From an uncultured SAR86 cluster bacterium (lineage in GTDB: Bacteria > Pseudomonadota > Gammaproteobacteria > Magnimaribacterales > D2472), in NCBI GenBank assembly GCA_938075575.1, contig CALJHI010000020.1:1-5371 (forward strand): a stretch of 5,371 nucleotides of DNA, written 5' to 3'. The notes below the pieces were generated by a model. That model did not search any database and was not told the origin of the DNA. It saw only the letters and a program-made list of their open reading frames with translations. Positions within the stretch are counted from its first letter, which is position 1. Every line of letters begins with the position of its first letter. This document shows, in pieces, positions 1-5,190 of the stretch. A program made the translations under genes and the position numbers.

Positions 1-261
1 CTTGATATAAAAGAAGGAGCAGATATTGTTATGGTTAAACCTGGAATGCCATACCTGGATATAATCTTCAGAATAAAAGAGGTTTTTAAAATACCAACCT
101 TTGCTTATCAAGTCAGTGGCGAGTATGCAATGATTTCTCAGGCTATCTCTAATGGCTTGTTAGATAAGAAAGTTATGCTAGAATCACTTTTAAGTCTCAA
201 GAGAGCCGGTGCAGATGCAATTCTAACATATGCAGCAAAAGAAATTTCCAAGGAGTTATAA
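1..261 (+). CDS. hemB: Porphobilinogen synthase (delta-aminolevulinic acid dehydratase), C-terminal part
   Basis: The reading frame is open from the first base of the window and gives the last 86 residues of a protein whose start lies upstream. HemB condenses two 5-aminolevulinate molecules into porphobilinogen, the second common step of cytoplasmic tetrapyrrole (heme) synthesis. The segment MVKPGMPYLDI at residues 11-21 of the fragment carries the family's Schiff-base lysine (fragment K13). The segment AYQVSGEYAMI that follows is the family's conserved substrate-binding strand. The tail (KRAGADAILTYAA) matches the usual end of the TIM-barrel fold, so the 3' end looks complete. It stops with TAA 5 bases before trxA and carries a possible trxA ribosome binding site (AAGGAG, 250-255), so the two are probably cotranscribed. 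Any metal-binding cysteines lie upstream and cannot be judged. The assignment is very secure. Confidence 0.96.
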   Translation, partial: LDIKEGADIVMVKPGMPYLDIIFRIKEVFKIPTFAYQVSGEYAMISQAISNGLLDKKVMLESLLSLKRAGADAILTYAAKEISKEL

Positions 262-266
262 CAAAG

Positions 267-590
267 ATGGGCAATGTAAATATAGTAGATCAAGATAATT
301 TTCAAACAGATGTATTGGATTCTGATAAACCTGTACTGGTTGATTTTTGGGCGGAATGGTGCGGACCATGCAAACAGTTAGGACCTACAGTTGAAGAGAT
401 TGCAAATGAAAATACTTCCAGCTTAAAGGTTTGCAAGATGGATGTAGACTCTAATAGAGATACAGCTGTTAAATACGGTATTAGGTCAATACCAACTCTT
501 ATGCTTTTTAAAAATGGAGAAGCTGTCGGGACTGAAATAGGCGCACTGAGTAAGCAACAACTCCAAGATTTTATTAACCAAGTGGTGTGA
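267..590 (+). CDS. trxA: Thioredoxin 1
   Basis: This is a 107-residue classical thioredoxin, the usual family length (E. coli Trx1 is 108). It reduces disulfides in cytoplasmic proteins such as ribonucleotide reductase and is itself recycled by thioredoxin reductase. The redox site WCGPC is at residues 31-35 (C32 and C35). The buried acid D26, its partner lysine K57 and the cis-proline P76 in SIPTL are all in their expected places. There is one extra cysteine, C56, next to K57. No signal peptide is present, so it is cytoplasmic. The start ATG lies 5 bases after hemB, with AAGGAG 11 bases upstream inside the hemB end, a slightly long spacing. It stops with TGA and is followed by the rho leader; trxA directly upstream of rho is a common gammaproteobacterial order. 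Confidence 0.97.
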   Translation: MGNVNIVDQDNFQTDVLDSDKPVLVDFWAEWCGPCKQLGPTVEEIANENTSSLKVCKMDVDSNRDTAVKYGIRSIPTLMLFKNGEAVGTEIGALSKQQLQDFINQVV

Positions 591-604
591 TCGCGTAATA
601 TATT

Positions 605-633
605 TTGCATCTTTAACAAAAAACACTTATCAT
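605..633 (+). promoter_or_regulatory. Possible promoter for rho
   Basis: A TTGCAT (605-610) is followed, after exactly 17 bases, by TATCAT (628-633). The second box matches the sigma-70 -10 consensus at 5 of 6 positions, but the first matches the -35 consensus at only 3 of 6. The predicted start near 640-641 would leave a leader of about 72 bases before rho. In AT-rich DNA such matches arise by chance easily, and rho could also be read through from hemB-trxA. Confidence 0.3.
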
Positions 634-693
634 TTTTATAGTTCAGATTTTTTAATATCCAAACAACCCATGTTACCAATACAGTTCAACATC
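611..693 (+). promoter_or_regulatory. C-rich, G-poor rho leader, candidate rut (Rho-loading) site
   Basis: In these 83 bases between trxA and rho I count 18 C and only 4 G on the coding strand. The densest part, 659-693, has 12 C and 2 G. Pyrimidine-C steps occur repeatedly (611, 631, 644, 659-660, 668-669, 677, 687, 693), roughly every 10-20 bases. A long unstructured C-over-G stretch with spaced YC steps is the known character of rut sites, and E. coli rho is attenuated by Rho in its own leader. The link to autoregulation here is inference. No intrinsic terminator (GC stem plus U run) is visible in the gap. Confidence 0.4.
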
Positions 694-701
694 ATATTTA
701 T

Positions 702-706
702 AGGGA
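702..706 (+). promoter_or_regulatory. Ribosome binding site of rho
   Basis: AGGGA lies 6 bases upstream of the rho ATG, a near-ideal Shine-Dalgarno position, and fixes the start at 713. It is clearer than the site at the other fully visible starts in this window. Confidence 0.65.
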
Positions 707-712
707 AATCAT

Positions 713-1990
713 ATGAACCTTGCTGAAATTAAAGTTAAACCAATAAACGAATTGGTTGAAATTGCTACTGACCTTGGCCTAGAGGATGTAGGAAGACTTA
801 AAAAACAAGAAATTATATTTAAAATTTTTAAATTCAAGGCATCTGAAGGTATTGATATATATGGCGGTGGAGTATTAGAAATTCTTAATGATGGTTTTGG
901 TTTCCTAAGATCTCCTGAAGGCTCTTATTGTGCCGGAGAAGATGATATTTATGTTTCACCCAGTCAAATTAGAAAATTTAATTTAAGAAAGGGCGATTCT
1001 GTTGCTGGAAAAATAAGAACTCCAAAAGATAAGGAGAGATATTTTGCTCTTATTCAAGTAGACACCATCAATGGCGAGGAGCCCAAAAGAACTAAAAATA
1101 AAATTCTCTTCGAAAATTTAACACCCTTATTTCCTAATGAAAGATTATTACTTGAGCAAGGAAGTGGCTCAAAAGAAGACCTTTCCTCACGTATTATTGA
1201 TTTGATAGCTCCCATTGGAAAAGGACAAAGGGGGCTAATTGTCTCGCCTCCTAAAGCTGGTAAAACACTAATGTTGCAAAGCATTGCTCATTCAATTAAA
1301 AGCAATAATCCTGAAGTTGAACTCATTGTTCTGCTAATAGATGAGAGGCCAGAAGAAGTTACAGAAATGTCTCGAACTGTCAAAGGTGAAGTTGTTGCGA
1401 GTACATTTGACGAACCTCCCACACGGCATGTCCAGGTTGCTAATATGGTTATAGAAAAAGCAAAACGACTTGTAGAGCACAAGAAGGATGTTGTTATATT
1501 GCTAGATTCCATTACTAGGCTTGGAAGGGCTTATAACTCTGTGCAACCAGCGTCAGGAAAGATTTTAAGTGGAGGTGTTGATTCAAATGCTCTAGAAAGA
1601 CCTAAAAGATTTTTTGGTGCAGCAAGAAATCTAGAAGAAGGCGGTAGCTTAACAATTCTTGCAACTGCGTTAGTTGACACCGGCTCAAAAATGGATGAGG
1701 TTATCTATGAAGAGTTTAAAGGCACAGGTAACATGGAAATACATCTTGAAAGAAAAATTGCTGAAAAAAGAATATATCCTGCAATAAATATTAGAAGATC
1801 AGGGACCAGAAGAGAAGATCTACTAACATCAGAAGAAGAGCTGCAAAGAATGTGGGTACTTAGAAAAATTCTTGATGAAATGGAAGACACCCAGGGAATT
1901 CAGTTCTTAATTGATAGGCTTAAATCATTTAAAACCAATGAAGAATTCTTTACTTCAATGAAATCTGGAAACGGGAAAAAATCTAGATAA
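713..1990 (+). CDS. rho: Transcription termination factor Rho
   Basis: This is a 425-residue protein, close to E. coli Rho (419), and appears full length. Rho is a homohexameric RNA-dependent ATPase and translocase that loads on C-rich RNA and releases RNA polymerase. Residues 1-45 form the helical Rho N-domain. Residues 50-118 form the cold-shock-like RNA-binding domain, with GFGFLRS (F62 and F64) as its RNP1-type motif. The RecA-like motor has the P-loop PKAGKT at 180-185, catalytic E211 in LIDERPEE, Walker B aspartate D265 in VILLDS, the Q-loop SGKILSGG at 281-288, and the arginine finger R366. These numbers coincide with those of E. coli Rho. The only visible difference at the end is a few extra residues, a basic tail ending GKKSR. 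It follows trxA with a likely regulatory leader and ends overlapping convergent hemD by 8 bases. Confidence 0.98.
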   Translation: MNLAEIKVKPINELVEIATDLGLEDVGRLKKQEIIFKIFKFKASEGIDIYGGGVLEILNDGFGFLRSPEGSYCAGEDDIYVSPSQIRKFNLRKGDSVAGKIRTPKDKERYFALIQVDTINGEEPKRTKNKILFENLTPLFPNERLLLEQGSGSKEDLSSRIIDLIAPIGKGQRGLIVSPPKAGKTLMLQSIAHSIKSNNPEVELIVLLIDERPEEVTEMSRTVKGEVVASTFDEPPTRHVQVANMVIEKAKRLVEHKKDVVILLDSITRLGRAYNSVQPASGKILSGGVDSNALERPKRFFGAARNLEEGGSLTILATALVDTGSKMDEVIYEEFKGTGNMEIHLERKIAEKRIYPAINIRRSGTRREDLLTSEEELQRMWVLRKILDEMEDTQGIQFLIDRLKSFKTNEEFFTSMKSGNGKKSR

Positions 1991-2684
1991 TCGCTTTGGC
2001 TGCCTCAATCATGGAATGATCAGTTGCATCTTTAGCAATATGCACTTTTAATTTTTTAACAGACCTTACTAGGTCTAAAATCCTTTTAGAAGCTAAAACA
2101 AACTCCTTAGAATCAAGCACATCATCATTTGCTGATTCTAATATATGCTCTAAAGTTTTTAAGTTATAAACGAGTATAATCTCTCTGTCTGTATTAAAAA
2201 ACTCAGATTTAATTGCCTTAAATACTAATTCATAGCATTGTATTTCATCCAAGTTACTCAAATTATTTTTTAGATAGCCTTGAGAATTTGTTCCACAAAA
2301 TAGGATGCTTTTAGAATCATTTTTATTAATCTTATTTACAAGACCCTCAGAGCTTGTGGTGTCGGAAATTAAAGGATGTACATCTCTTTTAATTAACTCA
2401 GCAGCAGTTGCAGGACCAATTGCTAAAATTTCCCCATTAAAATTTTCTTTAAAGTTATTCTTTTTAAGCAATGGAAATCCATATTTTACAGCCGACCTGC
2501 TTGTAAAAATTATATTATTATAGCTTCCAATATCTAATAGTTTTTTTGTCCATAGTTTAGTTTGAGCTGAATCTGTAATGGGGTGAATTGAAGATAGGTG
2601 TATATGCCTTATTTGAATTTTTTCACTATTCGAAATTTTAATGAGATTATCTGAAAGCTCTAAGGGTCGAGTATTTACGATCAT
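1983..2684 (-). CDS. hemD: Uroporphyrinogen-III synthase
   Basis: This 233-residue protein cyclizes hydroxymethylbilane, with inversion of ring D, to uroporphyrinogen III, the branch point to heme and siroheme. The family is weakly conserved, but its landmarks are visible. NTRPLE lies at residues 4-9. IIFTSRSAVKYGF at 58-70 matches the family's FTS-x-NAV segment. LAIGPATAAEL is at 87-97, SSEGLVNKI at 111-119, and ILFCGTNSQGYL at 127-138. The tail reads AKDATDHSMIEAAKAI, typical of the end of HemD. The length is slightly shorter than E. coli HemD (246). The start ATG overlaps the hemC stop (ATGA, 2681-2684), so translation is probably coupled. It stops with TAG inside the end of convergent rho. 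The hemX and hemY genes that often follow hemD in gammaproteobacteria are not here. Position after hemC makes the call firm despite sequence divergence. Confidence 0.92.
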   Translation of the reverse strand: MIVNTRPLELSDNLIKISNSEKIQIRHIHLSSIHPITDSAQTKLWTKKLLDIGSYNNIIFTSRSAVKYGFPLLKKNNFKENFNGEILAIGPATAAELIKRDVHPLISDTTSSEGLVNKINKNDSKSILFCGTNSQGYLKNNLSNLDEIQCYELVFKAIKSEFFNTDREIILVYNLKTLEHILESANDDVLDSKEFVLASKRILDLVRSVKKLKVHIAKDATDHSMIEAAKAII

Positions 2685-3577
2685 AGAATAAGTGACCTGG
2701 CCCCATCATCTATAAATTCTTTAGATAGACTTAAGATAGTCTGATTAAGATTTGATAAATCAGCAGTGGTTGTTTTTGAAATTTGTTTCTTTCCGTCTAA
2801 AGACAGAACCTTTGCATGAATATTTACTATATTATTTTTATATTCACATAGAATACATATAGGGGATGTGCAAGACCCATTTAACTGCGCAACAAAAACC
2901 CTTTCTGCATTAGCAAGAGCCATATCGATTGATGAATTTATATTACTAACTGCTCTTGAAATTTCGTTATCAGTATTCAAGCATTGAATGCCTATATAAC
3001 CTTGTGATGCTGCTGGCAGCATTTCTTTAATATGAAATCTAGATATATATTTACAGCCTATCTCCAATCTATTAATAGCAGCCTCTGCAATAAGAATAGC
3101 ATCGTAATTTTCATTTCTAAGCTTTGAAAGTCTAGTTGATATATTTCCCCGTATTGGTTTTATTATAAGGTTTGGATATTTATTTAGAATTTGAGCAGAC
3201 CTTCTAGGGCTTGATGTTCCAACAATAGATCCCGTTGGCATCATTGAAAGCTCTACATCAGAATTTTTAACCAGAATATCTTCGTAACTTTCCCTAGGCA
3301 TGACAGCATTAATAATAAATCTATTATCTATTTTTGCAGGAACATCCTTTAAACTATGAACAGCACAATCTATTTCATTAGCTGATAATGCCTCTTCAAG
3401 CTTGTTAACAAAAAGGCCCTTTCCACCGATTTCATGTAATGGTCCTTCACTAATATCGCCCTCCGAAATAATTGGAACTATTTCAATTTCAATCCCATTA
3501 TCTATTAATTTGCCTGCAACATAATTTGCTTGAAACATAGCTAGCTCTGATTTTCTTGTTCCTATTCTTATTTTCAT
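2681..3577 (-). CDS. hemC: Hydroxymethylbilane synthase (porphobilinogen deaminase)
   Basis: This 298-residue enzyme polymerizes four porphobilinogens into linear hydroxymethylbilane. It acts in the cytoplasm between HemB and HemD. It begins IRIGTRKS (residues 3-10), the family's N-terminal signature with the substrate-binding R8 and K9. GGKGLFV is at 51-57 and HSLKDVP at 74-80 (catalytic aspartate D78). SSPRRSAQ at 122-129 and IRGNISTRL at 142-150 supply the arginines that hold the growing chain. The dipyrromethane cofactor cysteine is C236 in LNGSCTSPI. Residues 188-197 (PAASQGYIGI) have serine where many homologues have glycine (PAVGQG), probably a lineage variant. Length is close to the usual 300-320. 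The ATG overlaps the rsmD stop by 4 bases, and its own TGA overlaps the hemD start by 4 bases. Confidence 0.97.
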   Translation of the reverse strand: MKIRIGTRKSELAMFQANYVAGKLIDNGIEIEIVPIISEGDISEGPLHEIGGKGLFVNKLEEALSANEIDCAVHSLKDVPAKIDNRFIINAVMPRESYEDILVKNSDVELSMMPTGSIVGTSSPRRSAQILNKYPNLIIKPIRGNISTRLSKLRNENYDAILIAEAAINRLEIGCKYISRFHIKEMLPAASQGYIGIQCLNTDNEISRAVSNINSSIDMALANAERVFVAQLNGSCTSPICILCEYKNNIVNIHAKVLSLDGKKQISKTTTADLSNLNQTILSLSKEFIDDGARSLIL

Positions 3578-4125
3578 AACTCTAAAAGCAAAGCTTTTAC
3601 ATCTCCCAGCTTTTTTTCTTTAATAATTCGCACATTTTCTGGAAGGTTGATATCGCAAAATTTACTGTGCTCTAAGTATATTTTACAAGATTTTTTTAGC
3701 TCCATTTTATTTAGAATTTTATTTAGAATTTTTTCTTCAAGCTTCTTGTCAAAAGGCGGATCTATGATTATTAAATCAAATTCTGATAAATCATTTTTTG
3801 TTAGCCATGAAAAGGCATCTTTAAAATATAACTTTGCTTTATCTCTTATATTAAGGCTTCTAATATTCCTTTTAATATTTTCATAGTGTTTTTTATTTAG
3901 TTCTACAAATATTACTTTGCCAGCATTCCTTGAGATAGCTTCAATACCCATTGCGCCAGTTCCTGCAAAAAGATCAAGACATACGTAACTATCCTGCATT
4001 TCAAACTGAATCCAGTTAAAAAGAATTTCTCTAAGTTTATTTGAGGTAGGCCTTAAATTATCTTTAAATTCAAAATCAATTTTTTTTCCTTTAAGGCTGC
4101 CGCCTGATATTCTTATTCTATTCAT
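3574..4125 (-). CDS. rsmD: 16S rRNA (guanine(966)-N(2))-methyltransferase
   Basis: This protein methylates N2 of G966 in 16S rRNA, acting on the assembling small subunit with S-adenosylmethionine. From the chosen start it is 183 residues long, normal for RsmD. The N-terminal RISGGSLKGKKI (residues 5-16) matches the family's RI-x-GG-x-x-x-GR-x-L. RPTSNKLREILFNW at 25-38 is the strongly conserved substrate segment. LDLFAGTGAMGIEA at 50-63 is the SAM-binding loop, and the catalytic DPPF is at 122-125. An upstream ATG at 4191 would add 22 residues of non-conserved sequence and cover the divergent promoter region, so I prefer the ATG at 4125, where family similarity begins. No clear Shine-Dalgarno precedes either start. 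It is the first gene of an rsmD-hemC-hemD operon. A 12-base tandem repeat inside it encodes KILNKILN. Confidence 0.94.
   Translation of the reverse strand: MNRIRISGGSLKGKKIDFEFKDNLRPTSNKLREILFNWIQFEMQDSYVCLDLFAGTGAMGIEAISRNAGKVIFVELNKKHYENIKRNIRSLNIRDKAKLYFKDAFSWLTKNDLSEFDLIIIDPPFDKKLEEKILNKILNKMELKKSCKIYLEHSKFCDINLPENVRIIKEKKLGDVKALLLEL
3583..3599 (-). promoter_or_regulatory. Small hairpin just before the hemC start
   Basis: Read on the - strand, TAAAAGC (3599-3593), a UUU loop and GCTTTTA (3589-3583) form a perfect 7-base stem ending 5 bases before the hemC ATG. It lies within the end of the rsmD coding sequence. It could affect hemC ribosome access, with rsmD translation opening it, but the stem is AT-rich and weak and may be chance. 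Confidence 0.25.
3705..3728. repeat. Perfect 12-base tandem repeat (two copies) inside rsmD
   Basis: The unit TTTTATTTAGAA occurs twice back to back at 3705-3716 and 3717-3728 (+ strand). It keeps frame and encodes two copies of KILN in RsmD at residues 133-140 of the chosen product, shortly after the catalytic DPPF. It looks like a small slippage duplication in a helix. A functional role is not suggested. Confidence 0.85.
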
Positions 4126-4193
4126 ATATTTTGCTGTATTGTATGTGCATAATAAATCATAAATAAATATCTTTTTAAAAGTATAATTCAATC
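4126..4193. promoter_or_regulatory. Divergent promoter region between rsmD and the flavin reductase gene
   Basis: These 68 very AT-rich bases must hold the promoters of both the rsmD-hemC-hemD operon (- strand) and the rightward gene at 4194. On the + strand there is a perfect TATAAT at 4182-4187. On the - strand TATTAT (4154-4149) and TATACT (4185-4180) each match the -10 consensus at 5 of 6 positions. No good -35 box is visible for any of them, so the exact promoters are uncertain. I see no operator palindrome. Confidence 0.5.
4182..4187 (+). promoter_or_regulatory. Perfect -10 box 6 bases before the ATG at 4194
   Basis: TATAAT ends 6 bases before the start codon at 4194. If it is used, transcription would begin at or within a base or two of the ATG, giving a leaderless message. 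This agrees with the absence of any Shine-Dalgarno sequence upstream of this gene. The -35 region (around 4159-4164) is poor. Confidence 0.4.
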
Positions 4194-4658
4194 ATGAGCA
4201 TTCAAGATAACTTTAGGTTAGCAATGAGGAGCTATATATACTCTGTTAGCGTACTCTCCAATAAAGATAACTTTGGAAATTGTAATGCAATTACAGTTTC
4301 TTCAGTTACTTCTATATCTATGGAGCCCCCAAGTCTTTTGGTTTGTATTAATAAAGACTCTAAGATACACGATCGGCTACAAATTGATTCAGATTTTTGT
4401 ATAAATCTATTAACAAAAGATCAAGAGACAATTTCAAATGTATGCTCTAGCGAAGCTATGCATGATCAGCGATTTAATGATCCAAGATGGAATATCGAAT
4501 CAGTGCCTTATCTCACAAACGCTCAGGCAAATATTTTTTGTAAAGTAGATAAATTAATTTCTTATCACACCCATTCAATTGTTATTGCACATGTGACTAA
4601 ATCGACCAGTAAAGATAAGATAAATACCTTAACTTATGTTGATGGATCATATGCCTAG
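4194..4658 (+). CDS. Flavin reductase-like domain protein (NADH:FMN oxidoreductase type)
   Basis: This 154-residue protein belongs to the flavin reductase-like family (HpaC/DIM6-NTAB type), which bind FMN or FAD and reduce it with NAD(P)H, often to feed a two-component monooxygenase. The start MSIQDNFRLAM has the family's FR-x-AM opening. GNCNAITVSSVTSISMEPPS at 28-47 is the typical flavin-binding stretch (SS-x-SL-PP in relatives). It is followed by LLVCINKDSKIHD at 48-60, FCINLL at 68-73 and DPRW at 96-99. The segment ISYHTHSIVIAHV at 122-134 is in the place of the family's GDH motif, and the chain ends TYVDGSYA as relatives do. It is slightly short but complete. No partner oxygenase is visible, so its substrate partner is unknown. 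The next gene overlaps its TAG stop. A plain electron-supplying role is inferred from family only. Confidence 0.85.
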   Translation: MSIQDNFRLAMRSYIYSVSVLSNKDNFGNCNAITVSSVTSISMEPPSLLVCINKDSKIHDRLQIDSDFCINLLTKDQETISNVCSSEAMHDQRFNDPRWNIESVPYLTNAQANIFCKVDKLISYHTHSIVIAHVTKSTSKDKINTLTYVDGSYA

Positions 4659-4755
4659 ATTTTTACTTATTGGAATTTCATGTTTCTTCCTAAGCGAGTA
4701 TGCAGTAAGTGCTTCAGAGGATGCTATTGTATCCAGCTCCCCATACAGTGAAACT

Positions 4756-4758
4756 TAG
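4756..4758 (+). other. In-frame amber codon separating signal peptide from DUF4399 domain
   Basis: TAG at codon 36 of the frame starting at 4651. TAG also ends hemD (1983-1985), the flavin reductase gene (4656-4658) and the TetR fragment (5177-5179), so it is a normal stop in this genome and not a reassigned codon. No ATG, GTG or TTG in frame follows until 4819. Confidence 0.85.
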
Positions 4759-4818
4759 ATAAATAACACTGACTTATATTCAGGCCTAAATATTGATGAA
4801 TGTGCTGAGCCTAAAGTT

Positions 4819-5190
4819 ATGATTTTATCTCCCCAAGATTTTCATGTTTCAAATTCAGAAAGTATAAAAGTGATATTTGGATCAGAGAATATTGAAATTA
4901 ATCCAGCTGGATCAAGCAAGACCCCAGATAATAAATGTTTTGTAAGCGGTCATCATCATCTTCTTATTGATGGAGAAATACTTCCTTCTGCATTCATACC
5001 CTTTGATGATACTCACATGCATTTTGGCGCAGGTCAAACAGAGGCTATTATAGAGTTAGAGCCTGGATTGCACACTCTACAATTGATGTTAGGCTCTTCG
5101 ATTCATGGGGTTCAAGTCCCATTTGGTGGAATAGATATTGGACCTATAGTCTCAGAAAAAATAACTATAGAAGTATCTAGCTCTGAATAA
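4819..5190 (+). CDS. DUF4399 domain protein, intact downstream part
   Basis: If translation restarts after the amber codon, the first in-frame ATG gives this 123-residue product, which holds nearly the whole DUF4399 domain but no export signal. Visible family landmarks, numbered from this ATG: ILSPQDF (2-8), INPAG (27-31), SGHHHLLIDG (43-52), HMHFGAGQTEA (66-76), the segment PGLHTLQLMLGSSIHG (82-97), and VSEKITIEV (111-119). The histidines H45-H47, H66, H68, H85 and H96 suggest metal binding, which is inference; the family has no established function. No convincing Shine-Dalgarno precedes this ATG, and KVMILSP reads like an internal strand, so it is more likely an internal methionine of the longer gene than a true start. 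It converges on, and overlaps by 14 bases, the TetR gene end. Confidence 0.6.
   Translation: MILSPQDFHVSNSESIKVIFGSENIEINPAGSSKTPDNKCFVSGHHHLLIDGEILPSAFIPFDDTHMHFGAGQTEAIIELEPGLHTLQLMLGSSIHGVQVPFGGIDIGPIVSEKITIEVSSSE

Larger units (their letters stand above)
4651..5190 (+). pseudogene. DUF4399 exported-protein gene interrupted by one in-frame TAG
   Basis: One reading frame runs from an ATG at 4651 to the TAA at 5188-5190, 179 codons, broken only by TAG at codon 36 (4756-4758). Codons 1-22 (MPRFLLIGISCFF...AVSA) look like a signal peptide with possible cleavage after AVSA. Codons 23-56 are a linker and the lead into the domain; codons from about 55 to the end match DUF4399, a family of unknown function. 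ATGs at 4636 and 4642 in the same frame would add 3-5 residues; I chose 4651 because it directly precedes the Arg and hydrophobic run. It overlaps the flavin reductase end by 8 bases, implying cotranscription. Because the frame is the same before and after the stop, a single substitution (natural or sequencing error) or readthrough explains it better than a frameshift. Confidence 0.7.

Noticed and set aside
302..679. 125-codon open frame on the - strand opposite trxA and the rho leader
   Set aside because: It is antisense to a certain thioredoxin gene, has no recognizable domain, and its start falls in the non-coding leader. It is a shadow frame.
591..712. Intrinsic terminator between trxA and rho
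   Set aside because: There are short T runs, but no GC-containing stem precedes them. The only self-complementarity is a weak AT-rich 6-base stem (692-697 with 711-716) around the ribosome binding site.
1054..1890. Three - strand open frames of 61-76 codons inside rho
   Set aside because: They lie opposite highly conserved Rho coding sequence and show no family features; they are serine- and leucine-rich products typical of antisense frames.
2008..2020. Small inverted repeat ATCAT-GGA-ATGAT after the rho stop as a terminator
   Set aside because: It has only a 5-base AT-rich stem with no U run after it, and it lies within the hemD coding sequence.
2305..2523. 72-codon + strand open frame within hemD
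   Set aside because: It is antisense to hemD, with no motif or ribosome binding site.
3647..3886. 79-codon + strand open frame within rsmD, very rich in F, S, L and I
   Set aside because: It is antisense to RsmD; the hydrophobic look comes from reading AT-rich lysine/asparagine codons backwards, not from real membrane segments.
4126..4191. 22-residue N-terminal extension of RsmD from an ATG at 4191
   Set aside because: The extra residues do not resemble the family, and they would cover nearly the whole divergent promoter region. The ATG at 4125 starts exactly where RsmD similarity begins.
4756..4758. Reassigned TAG codon (alternative genetic code or pyrrolysine)
   Set aside because: TAG ends hemD, the flavin reductase gene and the TetR fragment at sensible family C-termini, so it acts as a stop in this genome. 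No downstream element was recognized.
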